A DNA stretch of 64,000 nucleotides, taken from Myotis daubentonii. Taxonomy: Eukaryota > Chordata > Mammalia > Chiroptera > Vespertilionidae. The notes under the pieces were generated by a model. That model had not been told where the DNA came from and did not search any database. It was given only the letters and a program-made list of their open reading frames with translations. Within the stretch, counting starts at the first letter, position 1, and the number at the start of each line of letters is the position of its first letter. This document shows positions 24,607-37,640 of this stretch, in pieces. Location: positions 94,692,671 to 94,756,670 of the forward strand of contig NC_081847.1 of assembly GCF_963259705.1 (NCBI RefSeq), read 5' to 3'. A program made the position numbers and the translations under genes.

Positions 24607-25041
24607 CTCTCTTGGGCTCACACTGGGAGGCGACTATGCTCTGTAGCGGAGGCTCCAGAACACACTGTCATGTGACCCGGAAGCGCTGGAGGAGCACCAT
24701 GTGCTGTTCAGGCTCCTGTAGAAAGTGCCGCTTGGACAGTGGGCAGGAGGCAGCCATCGCCTTCCACGAATGGCCAGGCAGAAAGACGCACCCGTGTCTG
24801 GCAGTGGCAGGAGGCCCAGAAGCCACACGGTGTCGGTGTCCATCCACGCCCATCCTGTTGGGAAGTGGGCTCAGTGCCCCCTCTGTCCAGTGGCTGGGGC
24901 CTGTGGCGTGATGCCCCCACTCTGAGGACATGGCCGGGGGGCTGCCCAGCCTCCGCTCCACATGGTCAGACCCGGGCTGCACCCACCCACTAAGGAGCTG
25001 CAGGGGGTGTGGTGCCCCAGGCAGCTCTGCCAGCAGAGGTC

Positions 25042-25080
25042 CCTCCTTCCCTCCCTCCCTCCCTCCCTCCCTCCCCTCCA
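25042..25080. repeat. (CCCT)n simple repeat
   Basis: About nine CCCT units. Confidence 0.95.
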
Positions 25081-25176
25081 GTCCCCTTTTCCCTCGGCCC
25101 CAGTCCCGCCCCATCCCACTCTGCCCAGCCCAGGGGGTCCTGGGCAGGAGGCCAGTGAGTTAACACAAAAGGCGAG

Positions 25177-25389
25177 CCTGGCCAGCATGGCTCAGTGGGT
25201 GAGCGTCAACCTAGGAGCCAGAAGGTCACGGTTGGATTCCAGGTCAGGGCACCTGCCTGGGTTGCAGCTCCATCTCCAGCAGGGGGTGTGCAGGAGGCAG
25301 CCGATCAGTGATTCTCTCTCACCATGGATGTTCCTCTCTCTCTCCCTCTCCCTTCTCCTGTGAAATCAATAAAAAATGTTTAAAAAACA
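25177..25389 (+). mobile_element. Ves SINE
   Basis: The head is CCTGGCCAGCATGGCTCAGT, with a full body and a tail ending in an (AAAC)n run. The flanks share an ACAAAAGG-type sequence. Confidence 0.92.
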
Positions 25390-26329
25390 AACAAACAAAA
25401 GGAGAAACCACCTTGTGGCTCAGGCTGACTCGAGATTCATCTATCAAGTTTCCCAAAATGTGCTCTTCTCATGGCCGGAGGCTAGTGCGCCTTTTTAAAG
25501 ACAAGCCTCTCCAGGCCCCGCTGCCAGCGTGTGGGCCTCATGGTCGCGATGCCCGGGCCCCGTTAGACTCTGCAGAAACGGACTTTCCGTGCCTCAGACC
25601 CGGCCTATTCCCTGGGCGCCCGCCCCACAGCCGCCAGGGGAGAGGTCACCCGTGGAGACAGCGGGACTCGGCCTGGCGTGTAATTGGCGCCGGGTCTCAG
25701 CCCGGAGTCCGGGTGGCAGAGGACATGCAGGCGGGAACAGGGGCGGTGGGGGGGAGAGTAGGGGGAGCTCCCTGTCCAGGTTGTTGCGGGTGAGAGATCG
25801 CTCGGAGATGACACGGCCGAGCAGTCAGCCTGAAATCCTGGTTGGTATTTTATTAATTTTGCACCAAGATAAATCCTGAAATTCTGACAAACTCCATGAC
25901 AGGTGAGATTCCTTCTTGCAGAAGCTGCCCTGCAAGGGGCTGCTCATTTCACTCTGTTCCGAGGCGGGCAGCAGGAGGGCAGCTCTATAATCAGCCCTCA
26001 GAGGACCCCGGCCGCCGCGTCCAGGGCTGATTGAATAACTCCCGGGCCTCTCCCCCCAGGCCGCGGGCGGCGGGGGGCCGGGAAGCAATCTCCCGCAGCC
26101 TGGCACTGAAGTGAGCTTTAAACCACCATTTTCTCTCTCCGAGGGGCCGGGGTACTAAAAGATAGATGGACTGCAGATATTTTATGAGCAACTGTCAGAG
26201 GATGGGCAGAGTCCATGTTTTTTTCCTCCTTCCTCAAGTCACAGGCTGCATCGCTGTTGAATTTCTCCCCGCACCTTTTACATCCAAAGGAAGAAATTAA
26301 TTGGTTGCTAACCTTTCATTCCTCCCCCT

Positions 26330-26373
26330 CGTCCTCGTCCTCCTCCTCCTCCTCCTCCTCCTCCTCCTCCTCC
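26330..26373. repeat. (TCC)n trinucleotide repeat
   Basis: Interrupted TCG/TCC units, then about ten pure TCC units. Confidence 0.96.
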
Positions 26374-28037
26374 GCTGTCTTCCTCCCTTTTTTTTCTTAA
26401 ATATTCACACAGAGGCCCTTTGCTTAACCACAGTTTCAGAAAAATCAGTACCATTTGCAATGAAATATTTATAATGACAGAATGAAAAATTGGATTCATT
26501 TTCTGGACAGCAGCCGAGCAGCCTGCAACTTTGTGCAGCGCGTGGAGCGCGCCTCGCACCCGCCTGTCATGGCTCCTTCCCGAAAACGGGCGGCATGCGC
26601 ACTTCCCTGGCTGTGGGGGCGCCTAGCCGAGCACAGCCCCCTTCTCTTGCCCCTCTGCTGCATGTGGGGGCGCGGCCGGCACAGAGGCAGAGAGCAGTGA
26701 ACCCCGTAAAAACGGGGGGGGGGGTGTCATCTCCGCTGGGAGACGGTCATAAGAGACATGGGACCATCTGTGCGTACTCTGTGGCCGGGCGCAGGTCGCA
26801 GGCGCAGGTGTTGGGGGCGGAAGGCAGGACTGACCAGCTGAGCGCACCTCCTTCCTGCCCTTGGTGTCGCTGGCAGCTTGCCTTTCCGTGGGACCCCCTC
26901 AGGCTGCGTGCTTCCTAACCAGGGGGGATGATGGCCTTTTTCGGAGGTGGAGACAAAGGGCTTCGCTAGCACAGCCGCTGTGTTTCCAGGCAGTGGGCCT
27001 CCCAGTGGCAGTGGGTGGCGGTGGGCCGGCCGCGAGGTGCCTGTGCAGCCAGTGTCCGTCTATCAAACCCGTGTTCCCGCACAGCCGCCCGCTCCCCCGC
27101 ATGGCACGGAGTGCGGAGTGGAGGACCGGCCGCAGGGCCTCCGCACGCCCTGGGGCGGCCTCGCATTGGTCCCCTTTGGAAGCTCAGGGTTGAGTTAGTT
27201 TGGCTCCTTTGGTGTTTTTTCCAAAAGGGGAGGCAGCCCTAGCCGACTCCCGCACAACTCACAGCCGGAGCGCCAGTCTTCAGGCGGCCTCGCGGCATTT
27301 GCGTCCCCCTCACTGCGCCATGTGATCAATAACCCGTCTTTTATTGGCTCGCAGAGGTGGCCTGTGATTGATTAGCTTCGCCACTCCTGATTGGTCCTGT
27401 TTATTCACGGAGAAGAGGTACCGTAAGCTTGCCGTCGCCGCCACGTGGCTGTATGCGACTGTCGAGCGCTCTCCGTGCCACAGACGTGCTGACCAGGGAG
27501 ACGAGAAGCGACCTGAGTGTTGGCCCCGGGAGAACAGGAGTCCATCCCACTGCGTGGCTTTGGCCATAACTTCCTGTTCACGTCTGTCCTGTCAGCCGGT
27601 GCTCCAGCGAGCGAGCCTCCCTTCTGACCTCTGACCCGCAGCAAGAACCCCACTGCAGCGCTGGGAATGGGGGACAGGAGACGCGGCCAGCGGCTATTTC
27701 CTCTCACCCGCTTGGGCAGCGTGTCCAGGCTGTCGGATGCTCGCTCTGTTCTCTGAAGCAAAGCCGGGGGCCCTGAGTGATGGGAGGCCCTGAGCAGGAG
27801 GGGCCACGCGTGACGGGGCGGCTCAGGGTCCCCTGCGCGCGCACCCCGCATCTCACACGCCCTTCTCAGAGGCTTGGGGTCCTCCATTCCAGAAACATGG
27901 TTTTGAAAAATAGGCTGTCGGTTCCGCATGGAAGGACGTGTGCGTGGACTCGGGCGCACTGAGGCTCAGGGTCCAGCTGGAGTCGCTGGGTGGCAGCGTG
28001 GCTCTGATCTCCGATGCAGGGGAGTGATTTTCCTTAG

Positions 28038-28039
<2 letters not shown>

Positions 28040-28086
<47 letters not shown>
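28040..28086. repeat. (GT)n microsatellite, 47 bp
   Basis: Uninterrupted GT run; the longest dinucleotide tract in the window. Confidence 0.97.
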
Positions 28087-28087
<1 letters not shown>

Positions 28088-29091
28088 CAACAACTTTCCC
28101 CAGGCCGGGACTCCAGCAAACCGTGTCCACTTCACCCTGGTCCTTGCTTTCTCTCTTGAGGACCAACGTTAAGAGAGAGAAAATGTTTTACATTTGTTTT
28201 CAACAACTCGGGTGAGTCTGAAATGCGCACCCACACCGATGGGAGCTGTCCCAGGGCGCCCAGGGCCAGCCTCCACCGCGACCAGGAAGGGACGCGGACG
28301 GCTCAGTCACACCCGGCCAGGTGGGCTTCGCAAGGGACACATTTGCCGCTCCCCCAGGACTGATGTTCAGCGCTCTTCCAGGGGCAGGGGCCGCGGGCAG
28401 GAGCAGGGGGCCGCGTGGCTGGGGGCCCGGGTGAACCCGCCATCAGAGAGAAACATCAGGTGCAGCCTTCGCTCTCCTCTCGTCGGCGTGCACAGCTCCC
28501 CGGGAGCAGCTCTCTGCCCTGGCCAGCTCCCTCTGTGTTGTGGCTGGTTTGCATGTGCGTCTCAAGTGCCAGGCGGTTTAATGAAGTTATTCTTTTATAA
28601 ATTTTGCAACACGGAAGCAGGCACGAGGGCTTTGAATTAGAGTAAGTGCCACTTCTGGCTGGCGGTACCTTGGAGGGCTGATTAGCACACGGCCTCCCGC
28701 CGCGACCTCTCTGCTCGCCGCGTGGCTGCGCAGGCCTGTTTACCGCGCACCTTGGAATCTGCAGGCGTGTGCACCGCGCCCGCTGCCGGCCTCACTCAGT
28801 CACAGCCGCCCTTCCTCCAGAATCGGGTTAAACACTTCACGTTAAAGAGTGGTTTTCACAATTCTGTTGCTCTATGGTAATGAACTGAAATTAATCTGGA
28901 GGAGCAAATCGTCTAAGGATGGGAGGCTGTGATTACTCTCACCGTAGATACTGCACATCTTCGGGCGGGGGAGCGAAGGGCGGTCTCCTGGGAGCTCTGT
29001 GCCCCACGCGGGTGAGCAGACTGTCCTACGGAGACCTGGGAGCCAGGCCAGGGAAGGCGCTGGGCCATGGGGGGAGGTACCAGTGTGTTTC

Positions 29092-29301
29092 TTTTTTAAT
29101 ACGTATTGTTATTGATTTCTGAGCAGAAGAAAGAGGGAGAGAGAGAGAGAAACATGAGTGATGAGTCATGGATCAACTGCCTCCTGCTCGCCCCACACTG
29201 GGGATGGAGCCCACAACCCGGGCATGTGCCCTGACCGGGAATCGAACCCTGAGCTCCTGGTTCATAGGTCAGTGCTCAACCACTGAGCCACGCCGGCTGA
29301 G
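29092..29301 (-). mobile_element. Ves SINE
   Basis: TTATTGATTTCTGAGCAGAAG through to the inverted tRNA-like head GAGCCACGCCGGCTGAGCC. Confidence 0.92.
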
Positions 29302-30615
29302 CCAGGTGTGGGTTTCCGAGACCAGGAAAGGTTGTTCGCGGCGGGGTGCAGAGTGGGGGCAGCTGGGCCGTTTTCAGACCCGAAGGTTTCTGAGCAAGAG
29401 GAGCGGATGGACGAGAGAGAATGCAGATGCATCGGTAGACCTGACCCGTGTCCACACAGGACATGAGATGCACGTACCATCCTGATCTCTGTTTGCTGTG
29501 TGAGTGGCTGATCCAGTGGCTTCGGGACGGGAGGCAGGCGACTGTTAAAGGGAACGGAGACTTTTGAGGGCACACACAGCACGCAGGCACGGGGAGAGGA
29601 GATCGAGCAGGAAAGGCACCAAACGGGAGTGGGAGGTTTTTCTCCTGTCGCCAAACCAGGACTTTTCTTTTTTTTTCTTAAGTGAGAGAGCAGAGCCCGA
29701 GTAGGATTGGGTTTTGAGATATTTGCATTTTCAATAGGACTGTCTTAGAATTCGAAACAAGGGCTGCTTGGGGCTTCTTCTAATAATTGCATTTTCCACA
29801 TAGAAATGTGAGCCCTGTCGGAAAGTCAAAGGCAAGCACCAGGGGTTTTACCTGTAGAACCCATGCACGTATGTGACTCCACCTCTCACAGCACACGCAC
29901 ACACCAGCCTCCGTGCAGGCGTGGGTGTGCACAGGTGCGCACGCACCTCACACTCACACAGGGTAAGTGGGCTGTCACTCGTGCACGGACCTTCCCATCC
30001 CGCCCTTTCTGTGTGTGTTTTCTGAAGCCCGGGCCCTGGTGCACAGCATTTGGCGGCTGATGGTGGAGAAAGGCGTGTTTTCTGCTCTTGATAGTTTATT
30101 ACTGTGACTTGACCTCATAGAGAGTGTGACAGTGTTTTTAATGAAAGAAATAATACACGGCAAGGAAGTGGCTTTTTCTTTTCCTTTTTTTCTCTTTGCT
30201 TTTTGCCCTAGTTCAGTAAACGACTTTTCATAATCATAGGAGTTTTCTTGAAGGGCATCCTCGTCCATATCAAGGAGAAGCAGAGCCCTCCCTCCTTCCC
30301 CTCCCTCTGAAGGTTACCATTTGAATATAAATGACAGGGCCCTTGCTTCTCCCATTCTAATCAGGTGACCTTCCATATCGAGTGGCACAGAGTTTAAGTC
30401 CTAGGCCTGCAAGTCAGTTTCTAAATCAATGCCTGGCTCCCACGGCGTTTAGGCACAGACCTCTCCATTTCCGTGGATCTCAAAACCAGACGTGAAATAA
30501 AAAGTATGGCAGGTGGGGTCTTGCAGCGGGGGTCACAACCCAACTGAGTGCAAGGTCTAGGGCCAAGTAATAGAAATATGGGCAGCCTCACTAACTCAAT
30601 CCTTTTATATATATA

Positions 30616-31043
30616 CTAGAGGCCCGGTGCACAAAAATTTGTGCACTCAGGGAGGTCCCTCATCCCAGGCCTGTGCTCTCTCACAAGTCTGGGACCCCTT
30701 GGGGGATGTCCACCTGCTGGCTTAGGCCCGCTCCCCTTCTGGCAGCCCAGGAGCCCTCGGGGGATGTCCACTTGCCAGCGGGGACCAGGCCTAAGCTGCA
30801 GTCGGACATCCTTAGCGCTGCTGAGGAGGCAGGAGAGGCTCCCGCCACCACCGCTGTGCTGGCAGCCGTCAGCCTGGCTTGTGGCTGAGCAGAGCTCCCC
30901 CTGTGGGAGCACATTGACCACCGGGGGAAGCTCCTGCATTGAGCATCTGCCCCCTGGTGGTCAGTGTGTGTCATAGTGACCAGTCATTCCCAGTATTTCT
31001 GCTGTTAGGGTCAGTTTGCATATTGCCCTTTTATTATATAGGA
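30616..31043 (-). mobile_element. HeliBat-type non-autonomous Helitron
   Basis: On the minus strand it starts TCCTATATAATAAAAGGGCA and ends with the hairpin GTGCACAAATTTTTGTGCAC followed by CGGGCCTCTAG. It has TC and CTAG ends, with no target duplication, between host A and T. Internal direct repeats are present (GGGGGATGTCCAC twice). No Rep/helicase coding was seen. Confidence 0.88.
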
Positions 31044-31596
31044 TAGAGGCCTGGTGCACGGGTGGGGGCCGGCTGGTTTGCCCTGAAGGGTGTCCTGGAT
31101 CAGGTTGGGGGTCCCACTGGGGTGCCTGGCCAGCCTGGGTGAGGGGCTGAGGGCCGTTTTCAGGCTGGCCACACCCCCTTTCAGGGTGGGGGGTCCTCCT
31201 GGGGTGCCTGGTCAGCCTGAGTGAGGGGCTGATGGCTGCTTCTAGGCTGGCCAAGTCCCCCAGCGGGGACCCTCACCCCATGGGGGATTGGCCAGCCTGG
31301 GTGAGGGGCTGAGGGCCGTTTTCAGGCTGGCCACAGCTGCGGGCTGGAAGCAGGTATCTGGGATTTATTTATCTTCTATAATTGAACCTTTGTAGCCTTG
31401 AGCGGAGCTCAGGGTCGGCAGGGTAGGCGGGAAGCTTGGCTTCCTCCATTGCAGGGGACAACCCAAGCCTCCTGCTCACTCCAGCTCCCTGGGCGCCGCC
31501 ATCTTGGTAGGGTTAATTTACATATTCACTCCTGATTGGCTTGTGGGTGTAGTGGAGGTACAGTCCACTTGCATGTTTCTCTTTTATTATGTTAGA
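31044..31596 (-). mobile_element. Second HeliBat-like Helitron, abutting the first
   Basis: On the minus strand it starts TCTAACATAATAAAAGAG and ends GTGCACCAGGCCTCTA. Its last base pairs lie directly against the 5' end of the other Helitron. The interior contains a repeat of about 80-87 bp (GAGGGGCTGAGGGCCGTTTT at 31140 and 31303, and a variant near 31220). Confidence 0.8.
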
Positions 31597-32514
31597 TTGA
31601 TTTCAGAGAGGAAGGGAGAGGGAGAGATAGAAACATCAATGATGAGAGAGAACCAGTGATCAGCTGCCTCCTGCACGCCCCCTACTGGGGATGGAGCTCA
31701 TAACCCGGGCATGGGCCCTGACTGGGAATCGAACCATGACCTCCTGGTTCATAGGTCGACACTCAACCACTGAGCCACGGTGGCTGGGCAGCTCAATCCT
31801 TTCTTAAAGATTCTGGGATTCAGGAACTAAGAGAAGGGGGTGGGCAGGAAATGCGTCATGTTTGCAAGAGGACATTGCTGAGCAGTGATCAGGCTGGGCT
31901 CCTGTTGCTGCTGTACTCGCTACGCAGGCCACGATGTAAGTAGCAGAAGTGTGTTCAGCTGCGCTGCCTGTGAAAGGGGTCGGACTGTGGCTGGAGCGTC
32001 CCGAGTCCATGTGAGCACCCAGAGCCGGCAGAGAGGACATTTATATTCGTCCGTGATAAACACGCGTGTCGGACAAGCCTTCTTGTCCTCCCGTACCATT
32101 AAGGTAGTGAAATCAGGGCCCGGAGAAGGGGCACTGCTCGAGGATGAAACTGGAAGGAGGCTGTTCTTCACCTTGCGTACAGATGTTCCCTTTAGAGCGC
32201 CAGTGTGATAAGTGAAACATCGCAGGGGATGAACGCCTAGCCGCCCCAGGCGCATGGACACGTCTGTCCAAGAGGCATGGCCTTGACCCCTGAGCACCTA
32301 TGAGACCGTGGGGCCTGTCACAGCCTCCTCCCACGCTGTGCCGGTCCTGCAACTCCAGGTCTCAGCACCGTCTCCGACCCCCGCCTCGCTCTCAGTTCTG
32401 CTGACCTTGTACATAGTTTGATTTAAAATTTCTGTTGGTTCCTTGCCTGTTCACGGGGAGCTCAATGGATTGTTTTCTGTTAAAAACAAACTTCATACTT
32501 GTAATATACTTTTC

Positions 32515-32727
32515 TTTTTTTAAAACATATTTTTATTGATTTCAGAGAGGAAAGCGGGGAGAGAGAGAGAAACATAAGTGATGAGAGAGAATCATGGATC
32601 GGCTGCCTCCTGCACACCCCGCACTGGGGTGGAGCTCGCAGCCTGGGTATGTGCTCTGAGCGGGAATCGAACTGTGACCTCCTGGTTCATAGGTCAACGC
32701 TCAACCACTGAGCCACACCAGCCAGGC
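32515..32727 (-). mobile_element. Ves SINE with 13-bp target duplication
   Basis: Flanked by TAATATACTTTTC (32502-32514) and TAATATATTTTTC (32728-32740). Confidence 0.95.
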
Positions 32728-33296
32728 TAATATATTTTTCAATGTCCATTTTGCTCTTTTCTAATTCAGCCCTTTTTCCCTCCATGTTGTAGGTGGGGAA
32801 GGGTCTGGTCACTTACAAAAGGGAAATGGTCAAGCCCGTCAGGTGTGCAGAGCGGACAGGGGTCGGCCAGCTGGTACCCGAGGCTGTCCCACCGAAGCTC
32901 TCGGAAAGATGGCCGCGTTCCGACGTTAGCAGTTCCCAACAGCAGCAGGGTTTATCCTTCACAAGCTGGGGGAGCAGAGCGGCTGGTCTTTCCCGGGGAT
33001 GTTGGATTGTCACAGCTCTCGACAGGGTCCACATGAGCCAGGTGGACACGCGGTCTGTGAACAACCGTGTCCGCGTGGGCTTCGGGGTCTCGCGTCCGAC
33101 TGAGCCCAGGCTGACTGGGGGGCTGTTCCTGTGACCCCCTGCCATGAAAGCAGGCGCCCCCCACCTGTGCCCCCACCTCCCCACCCAGCCTGGGGGACGG
33201 TCAGCCCCGGAGATGCCTGGAGCCCTAACAGTGTCCACTTTCTGCGGCCTCAGCCCGCCCCGTGCTCACTCCTGCCTCTGGAGCCCTTCTCCCTCG

Positions 33297-33347
33297 CCCC
33301 TCCTCCTCCTTCTGCTCTTCCTCCTCCTCCTCCTCCCCCTCCCTGCA
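33297..33347. repeat. CCT-rich tract
   Basis: CTCCTCCTT and CCTCCTCCTCC units. It creates Glu/Gly-rich antisense artefact frames. Confidence 0.92.
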
Positions 33348-34295
33348 GCACCAGGTGAGGTGAGGGCCCAGCACTGGGCCCAGACCTCCCTGCAGCTGGC
33401 GGGACCGTGGCAGCAGCATTCCTCATATCCGCAGCAGCCCGGCCAGGGTTCAGATCAGCACCGGCCCCTCCCATGGTTACCTGGTGCCAGAACCCGGCCC
33501 AGCACCGGGGCAGCTCCCAGTCTGGAAATGTGGACTTGGACTCTGGGACCTAACTTCTGAGTCTCTAAGGGAGATCCTGGGCCCGAGGCCGCCATGGCCT
33601 CTCGGCTCAGAAACCCCCTCCTCCGGCCCCCAAGGCACTGCTCCCAGGCACAGCCCACTGTGGCCGTGGCGTCTGCGAGGTTGGGGTGAGGACAGGGGCT
33701 CCACAGCTCTTTCAAAGGAGACGCTTGTTCCCACGCCCTAAATAGTAGCCTCAGAGTTCAGTGCTTAGGCCCCATTGTGCTTCATGGGACTGCGGCCTGT
33801 CCTACGCAGCCCTGACGGACGCCGCTCTCATGGACCCCCTCTGTTCAGGGGTGGGGCTGGGAGGTGAGAGCTGCTGAGTGAGTGGACGTTTCTGGAGACT
33901 CGGCTCTTCACACGAGCAATGCCGTTGACCATGCATCGCCAGGAATCCTTCCCGCGGTTTGACAGCTGCCCACTCTCACCCACTGAGGCCGCGCTTTCCA
34001 GCGCCTGCAGTCCGGGTCGGTGCCGTGACAGACAGCCCTCTAGCTCCCTTTTGTAAGTGACAGGGGAGCCACCTCTTAGGCCGAAGCAGGACACGGCCAG
34101 CTCCCTGTGCTCTAGAGCTCGGACGCAGTGGCCCTCCGTCGGGGTGCGCTTCCCCACGGGTCCGTGGCCATGTCGGGACATTTCCGGTTGTCACAGGGGA
34201 GGCTCCACTGGCACGTGGTTGGCAGAGGCCAGAGAGAGGTGCTGTGGAACCGACGGTGTCCAGGCCGGCTCCCAGGTCAAAGCACCTTCTAGCCC

Positions 34296-34519
34296 CAGGG
34301 CGGGGGACCTTTCTGCTGCCAGAGGCCGGCCGTGTGGGCATTCATGACATCACAGGCCATGCACAGTCATCAGCTTAAAATTAGCTGCTGTACAAAAATA
34401 AACATGTTCCTGCTACAGTGGGTCAAACGTTTCACTCACTCCCCCTAATGCCATGGCAGGGCCAGACCAAAGGATTTCTCGGGCCTCATGCGGCCCTCGG
34501 CCAGACGTTCCCCACCGGG
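34296..34519. mobile_element. Non-autonomous hAT element with perfect 8-bp duplication
   Basis: Flanked by TCTAGCCC at 34288-34295 and 34520-34527. The 8-bp length and TCTAG core are usual for hAT. The start is CAGGGCGGGGGACC and the end GTTCCCCACCGGG. The interior GGCAGGGCCAGACCAAAGGA matches the 14325 copy. Confidence 0.85.
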
Positions 34520-36810
34520 TCTAGCCCAGCCTGTCAGCGGTGCTGAGGTTGGGAAGCCCCCTCGTCAGAAAGCCTGCTGCCATCGAGGAACTCATGCAGC
34601 CGCTGGATGGCGTGAATGTTGTGAAACGACTAAGAAGTAGCTCCCTGCGCTGAGCTGGGTGGCGGTGGAGACGCCTCTCTCTCTCCACGTCTGCGTCTGA
34701 GCTTGTGAACACGCCAGTGTCCCTGCACTTCATGGTCTCTCACCCGCTTCTCTCGGGCTACTCCGCGCCAGCGCCCAGAGAGCAGCAGCCACGTCGTCCG
34801 TGAGGGTGATGGGACGTGCGATCGTCTCCTGGGGTTGTGCAGTGGACGCCGCGTCACCAGCACCATTACAACTGGCCTGCAGTCTGCACTGCTCCGACCA
34901 TGCTGCTCCAGCGAGGTGCCGGCCACACAACCTCGTGGTCCTTGTCCGTCTCTAAAACGTGTTTCCCTCTTCACCTCCGATGATGCCATTGCATCTGTCG
35001 CTTTAATGTGGCTCAGTGTCGCCCAGAAAATGCTTGGAGATGGCGGGCCCCGCCCACGTGAACATTAAATGTCAACAGAAAATGCGTCAGTGTCTCTGTA
35101 AGTCACGGTGATGCCATTACCAGGAGAAAAAGTAGAAGGGGAATTCTGTCAGCGCAAACACGATCAGCGCAACACCCGAGGCCCTAGGAGGGGGCAGACA
35201 GGCTCAGAAATGCCCCATCAGAGGGAGGGAGCAGAATCCCATTTCCTAGCAAATCGGCGGCGTGAGATTAGAGGCAGCTCCCCTGGCTGTGGGCACCCGT
35301 TACTGAGCGTGTCCCTCGGCTCTCAGCACGTGAGGAAACACTCCCTCCTGCCTTCTAGAGAAGGTCCCTGAAATGGGACACACCTCACACACAGGCCCGT
35401 TTCCACGTCTGCGTTCCTGTGTCCACCAGCTAAGGGCCATGCACACACAGGACCTAGGATTTCTCCAGCCAGGAAGTGTGTCGTTGGGTGGATAATAGAA
35501 ACTTCTGGTGGCACGATGGGGTCTGGCTGGTACTCTCGGATGATTTGGGTCTTTGGTGTCATTTTTAGACTATTCCTCGCTCTCGTGCTCCCAGCTCTGT
35601 GGCTGCTCACGTTTAATTCATTTAAAACGCGGCATTATCTCTGCGATTGTGTGGGCTTTGGAAACGTTAATGTATTACATTCCCATCTCCTTAACCTGAA
35701 TAAGATGTGGAAAGGCTGTCCTTTGCGTTGTGAGAATTCTTTAACGCGGGGTGGAGGGGAGTAGGGGGCTGGCCGAGCATCCTGTCCCCATGAGCTCAGG
35801 ACACCTTTAAAACCACTTCACCCGCCAAGGAAGTGGGGCATGAAAGAGAAAGAGGATGGAAATGTAAAAATCTTGATTAGAAAGTATAATTTAATAGAAC
35901 ACATATTGAACCGAATGTATTGATTCATGTGGGAGATATAGTTCTTCCATTGATTCAACCCAGAGATTTAGTACTAAGAGCTCTGAGCCAAAACGCTGGT
36001 GCTGATGGCTGCAGAGTCCGCGTGGCGCTGGCCTTGAGAATGTCCACAGAGGAATTCCTCGGGCCTGGAGGGCCGGCGGCTGCAGCCCTGTCCGTCCGCC
36101 ATCCCGCCGTCCGAGAGCCGTGCCTGCGCTCGGAGAGTTGTACCAAGCCTTCCTCATTCCCGCCCAGCGACTGTCCTTAGGGGCCGCGCGCTTTGTGTCA
36201 ATATTCTCACATTTTAAGTCACGTACGGGCTGTGCTGCTGGGAATGGGAAGGAGCCGCTGGACTGTAATGGTCCGCGCTCATTAATACCGGCAGCCGCGC
36301 TGTCCTCCCCTGCCCACCGCGGCGGCTCGGCCTCGGGGACCCGGCAGACACATTTGAAGAAGCTGCGTGGCAGGCGGGAGACGAGGCGCAGGACTCCAGG
36401 CGTCTCCTAAGTCGGTGCGATGCCCGGGCGCGGGTGACCTCATGGGCAACCAAGATGCAGGTCAAAGACTGATGCCCCGGCCGGTGGCAAACCGCTGCTT
36501 TTGTTTGGGGGAAAGAAATCACAGAAAGTAAAAAAGCAGACAAGCCTTCAGGATGGCGGGCGGTGGAGCCCCGCTCGCAGCCGGAGCTGCGCCTGTGCTT
36601 GCCCTGGACGGCGCTTCAGAGCCAGGGGTGCGCACACTGCCCCTGGTGTTCACAGATCAGGTCCAGCCCCGCGATCCAGGGAAGGGCCCTCGGATCCGTT
36701 AATCAGTGAGGATGGATGGCGAATGTTTGCGTTACTTCCACGAAAGGAAAAACAACAGGCTGCCTGGCTGTCACCATCTGCTGGAGGCAGAGCCCGTTCA
36801 TCCCTGCGTC

Positions 36811-36834
36811 CCCCCCCCCACCCCCCACCCCCAA
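36811..36834. repeat. C-rich tract
   Basis: Runs of C broken by single A or T bases. Confidence 0.9.
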
Positions 36835-37479
36835 TCGCTGCAGAGCCACATTGTCTGCCATTTCACCGGGTTGGAAAACATCTCATTTAAACTGAATGCA
36901 ACTGCAGTTCAAGCCGACATGCTAATGGCCTGGTGAATTACTGCAAAGCTTGTGTGGGGTGTGTTTTCTGTTCCTTTTTAAGCCAGCCTGCTGGCTCTTT
37001 TCCTTCGTTTTTAAAAGCTTGTCAGAATGTGTTTGAGACAAAGAGCTATACATAGACAAGTCCTGGTAAAAAATGATTAACATCTCTGAATCAACAGATC
37101 TCACAAAACTCCCATTCAGATGCCGTTTTTATTAGCTTTATTGCCGTGGCTACTTAACATTTTGCCGATGCCAAGGGAGGGTTACCAAGCACAGACCAGA
37201 CGCGGCCTCTGCCAAGGGATCGGACAGTCTGGCAGGACGCGGGAAGGTGGGGACTTCATTTTTCCATCCTGGAAGGCGGATCCCCCCCCCTCCCCCGGGG
37301 CCACCCCACACCCCCTCCACCCCATCTGGGCTTCCCTCCAAAGCTTAGCTTCATCATGGCGATCGGGGCACAAATTCACATCAAGATGGAAGGGAAGTGG
37401 GGTCGCTTGGCCAAGGTGAACGGTTTCAGGGGATCACGGGGTTTTGCTTTTCTTTAAAAATATTTTGCTTGGATTGCCT

Positions 37480-37640
37480 TTTAAATAGGATTAAGCCGTT
37501 TGACCAGTAAATGTGGTCAGCTCTCCGAATGGTGGGGCTGAATTAATCATCGGTGAGCGTGCCAAGCCCGAAATGAGAATTCCAGGCCTGGAAAATGAAA
37601 GGCCGCTCATTTTAAAAATACAGCGCTGGAAGGGACTTCT
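37480..37640. promoter_or_regulatory. Candidate AT-rich regulatory block
   Basis: TAGGATTAAGCCG, GAATTAATCATCGG and CTCATTTTAAAAATAC sites lie in unique DNA about 2.3 kb before the terminal exon. Weak inference. Confidence 0.2.

Larger units (their letters stand above)
30606..31791 (-). mobile_element. Ves SINE interrupted by a Helitron composite
   Basis: The SINE tail (30606-30615) and the rest of the SINE (31597-31791) are separated by 981 bp of Helitron. The whole is flanked by identical 11-bp copies of CTCAATCCTTT (30595-30605 and 31792-31802), which is the SINE's own target duplication. The Helitron therefore arrived later. Confidence 0.92.

Noticed and set aside
28040..28086. Coding repeat (Cys-Val / Thr-His runs) in open frames
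   Set aside because: Translation artefact of the GT microsatellite.
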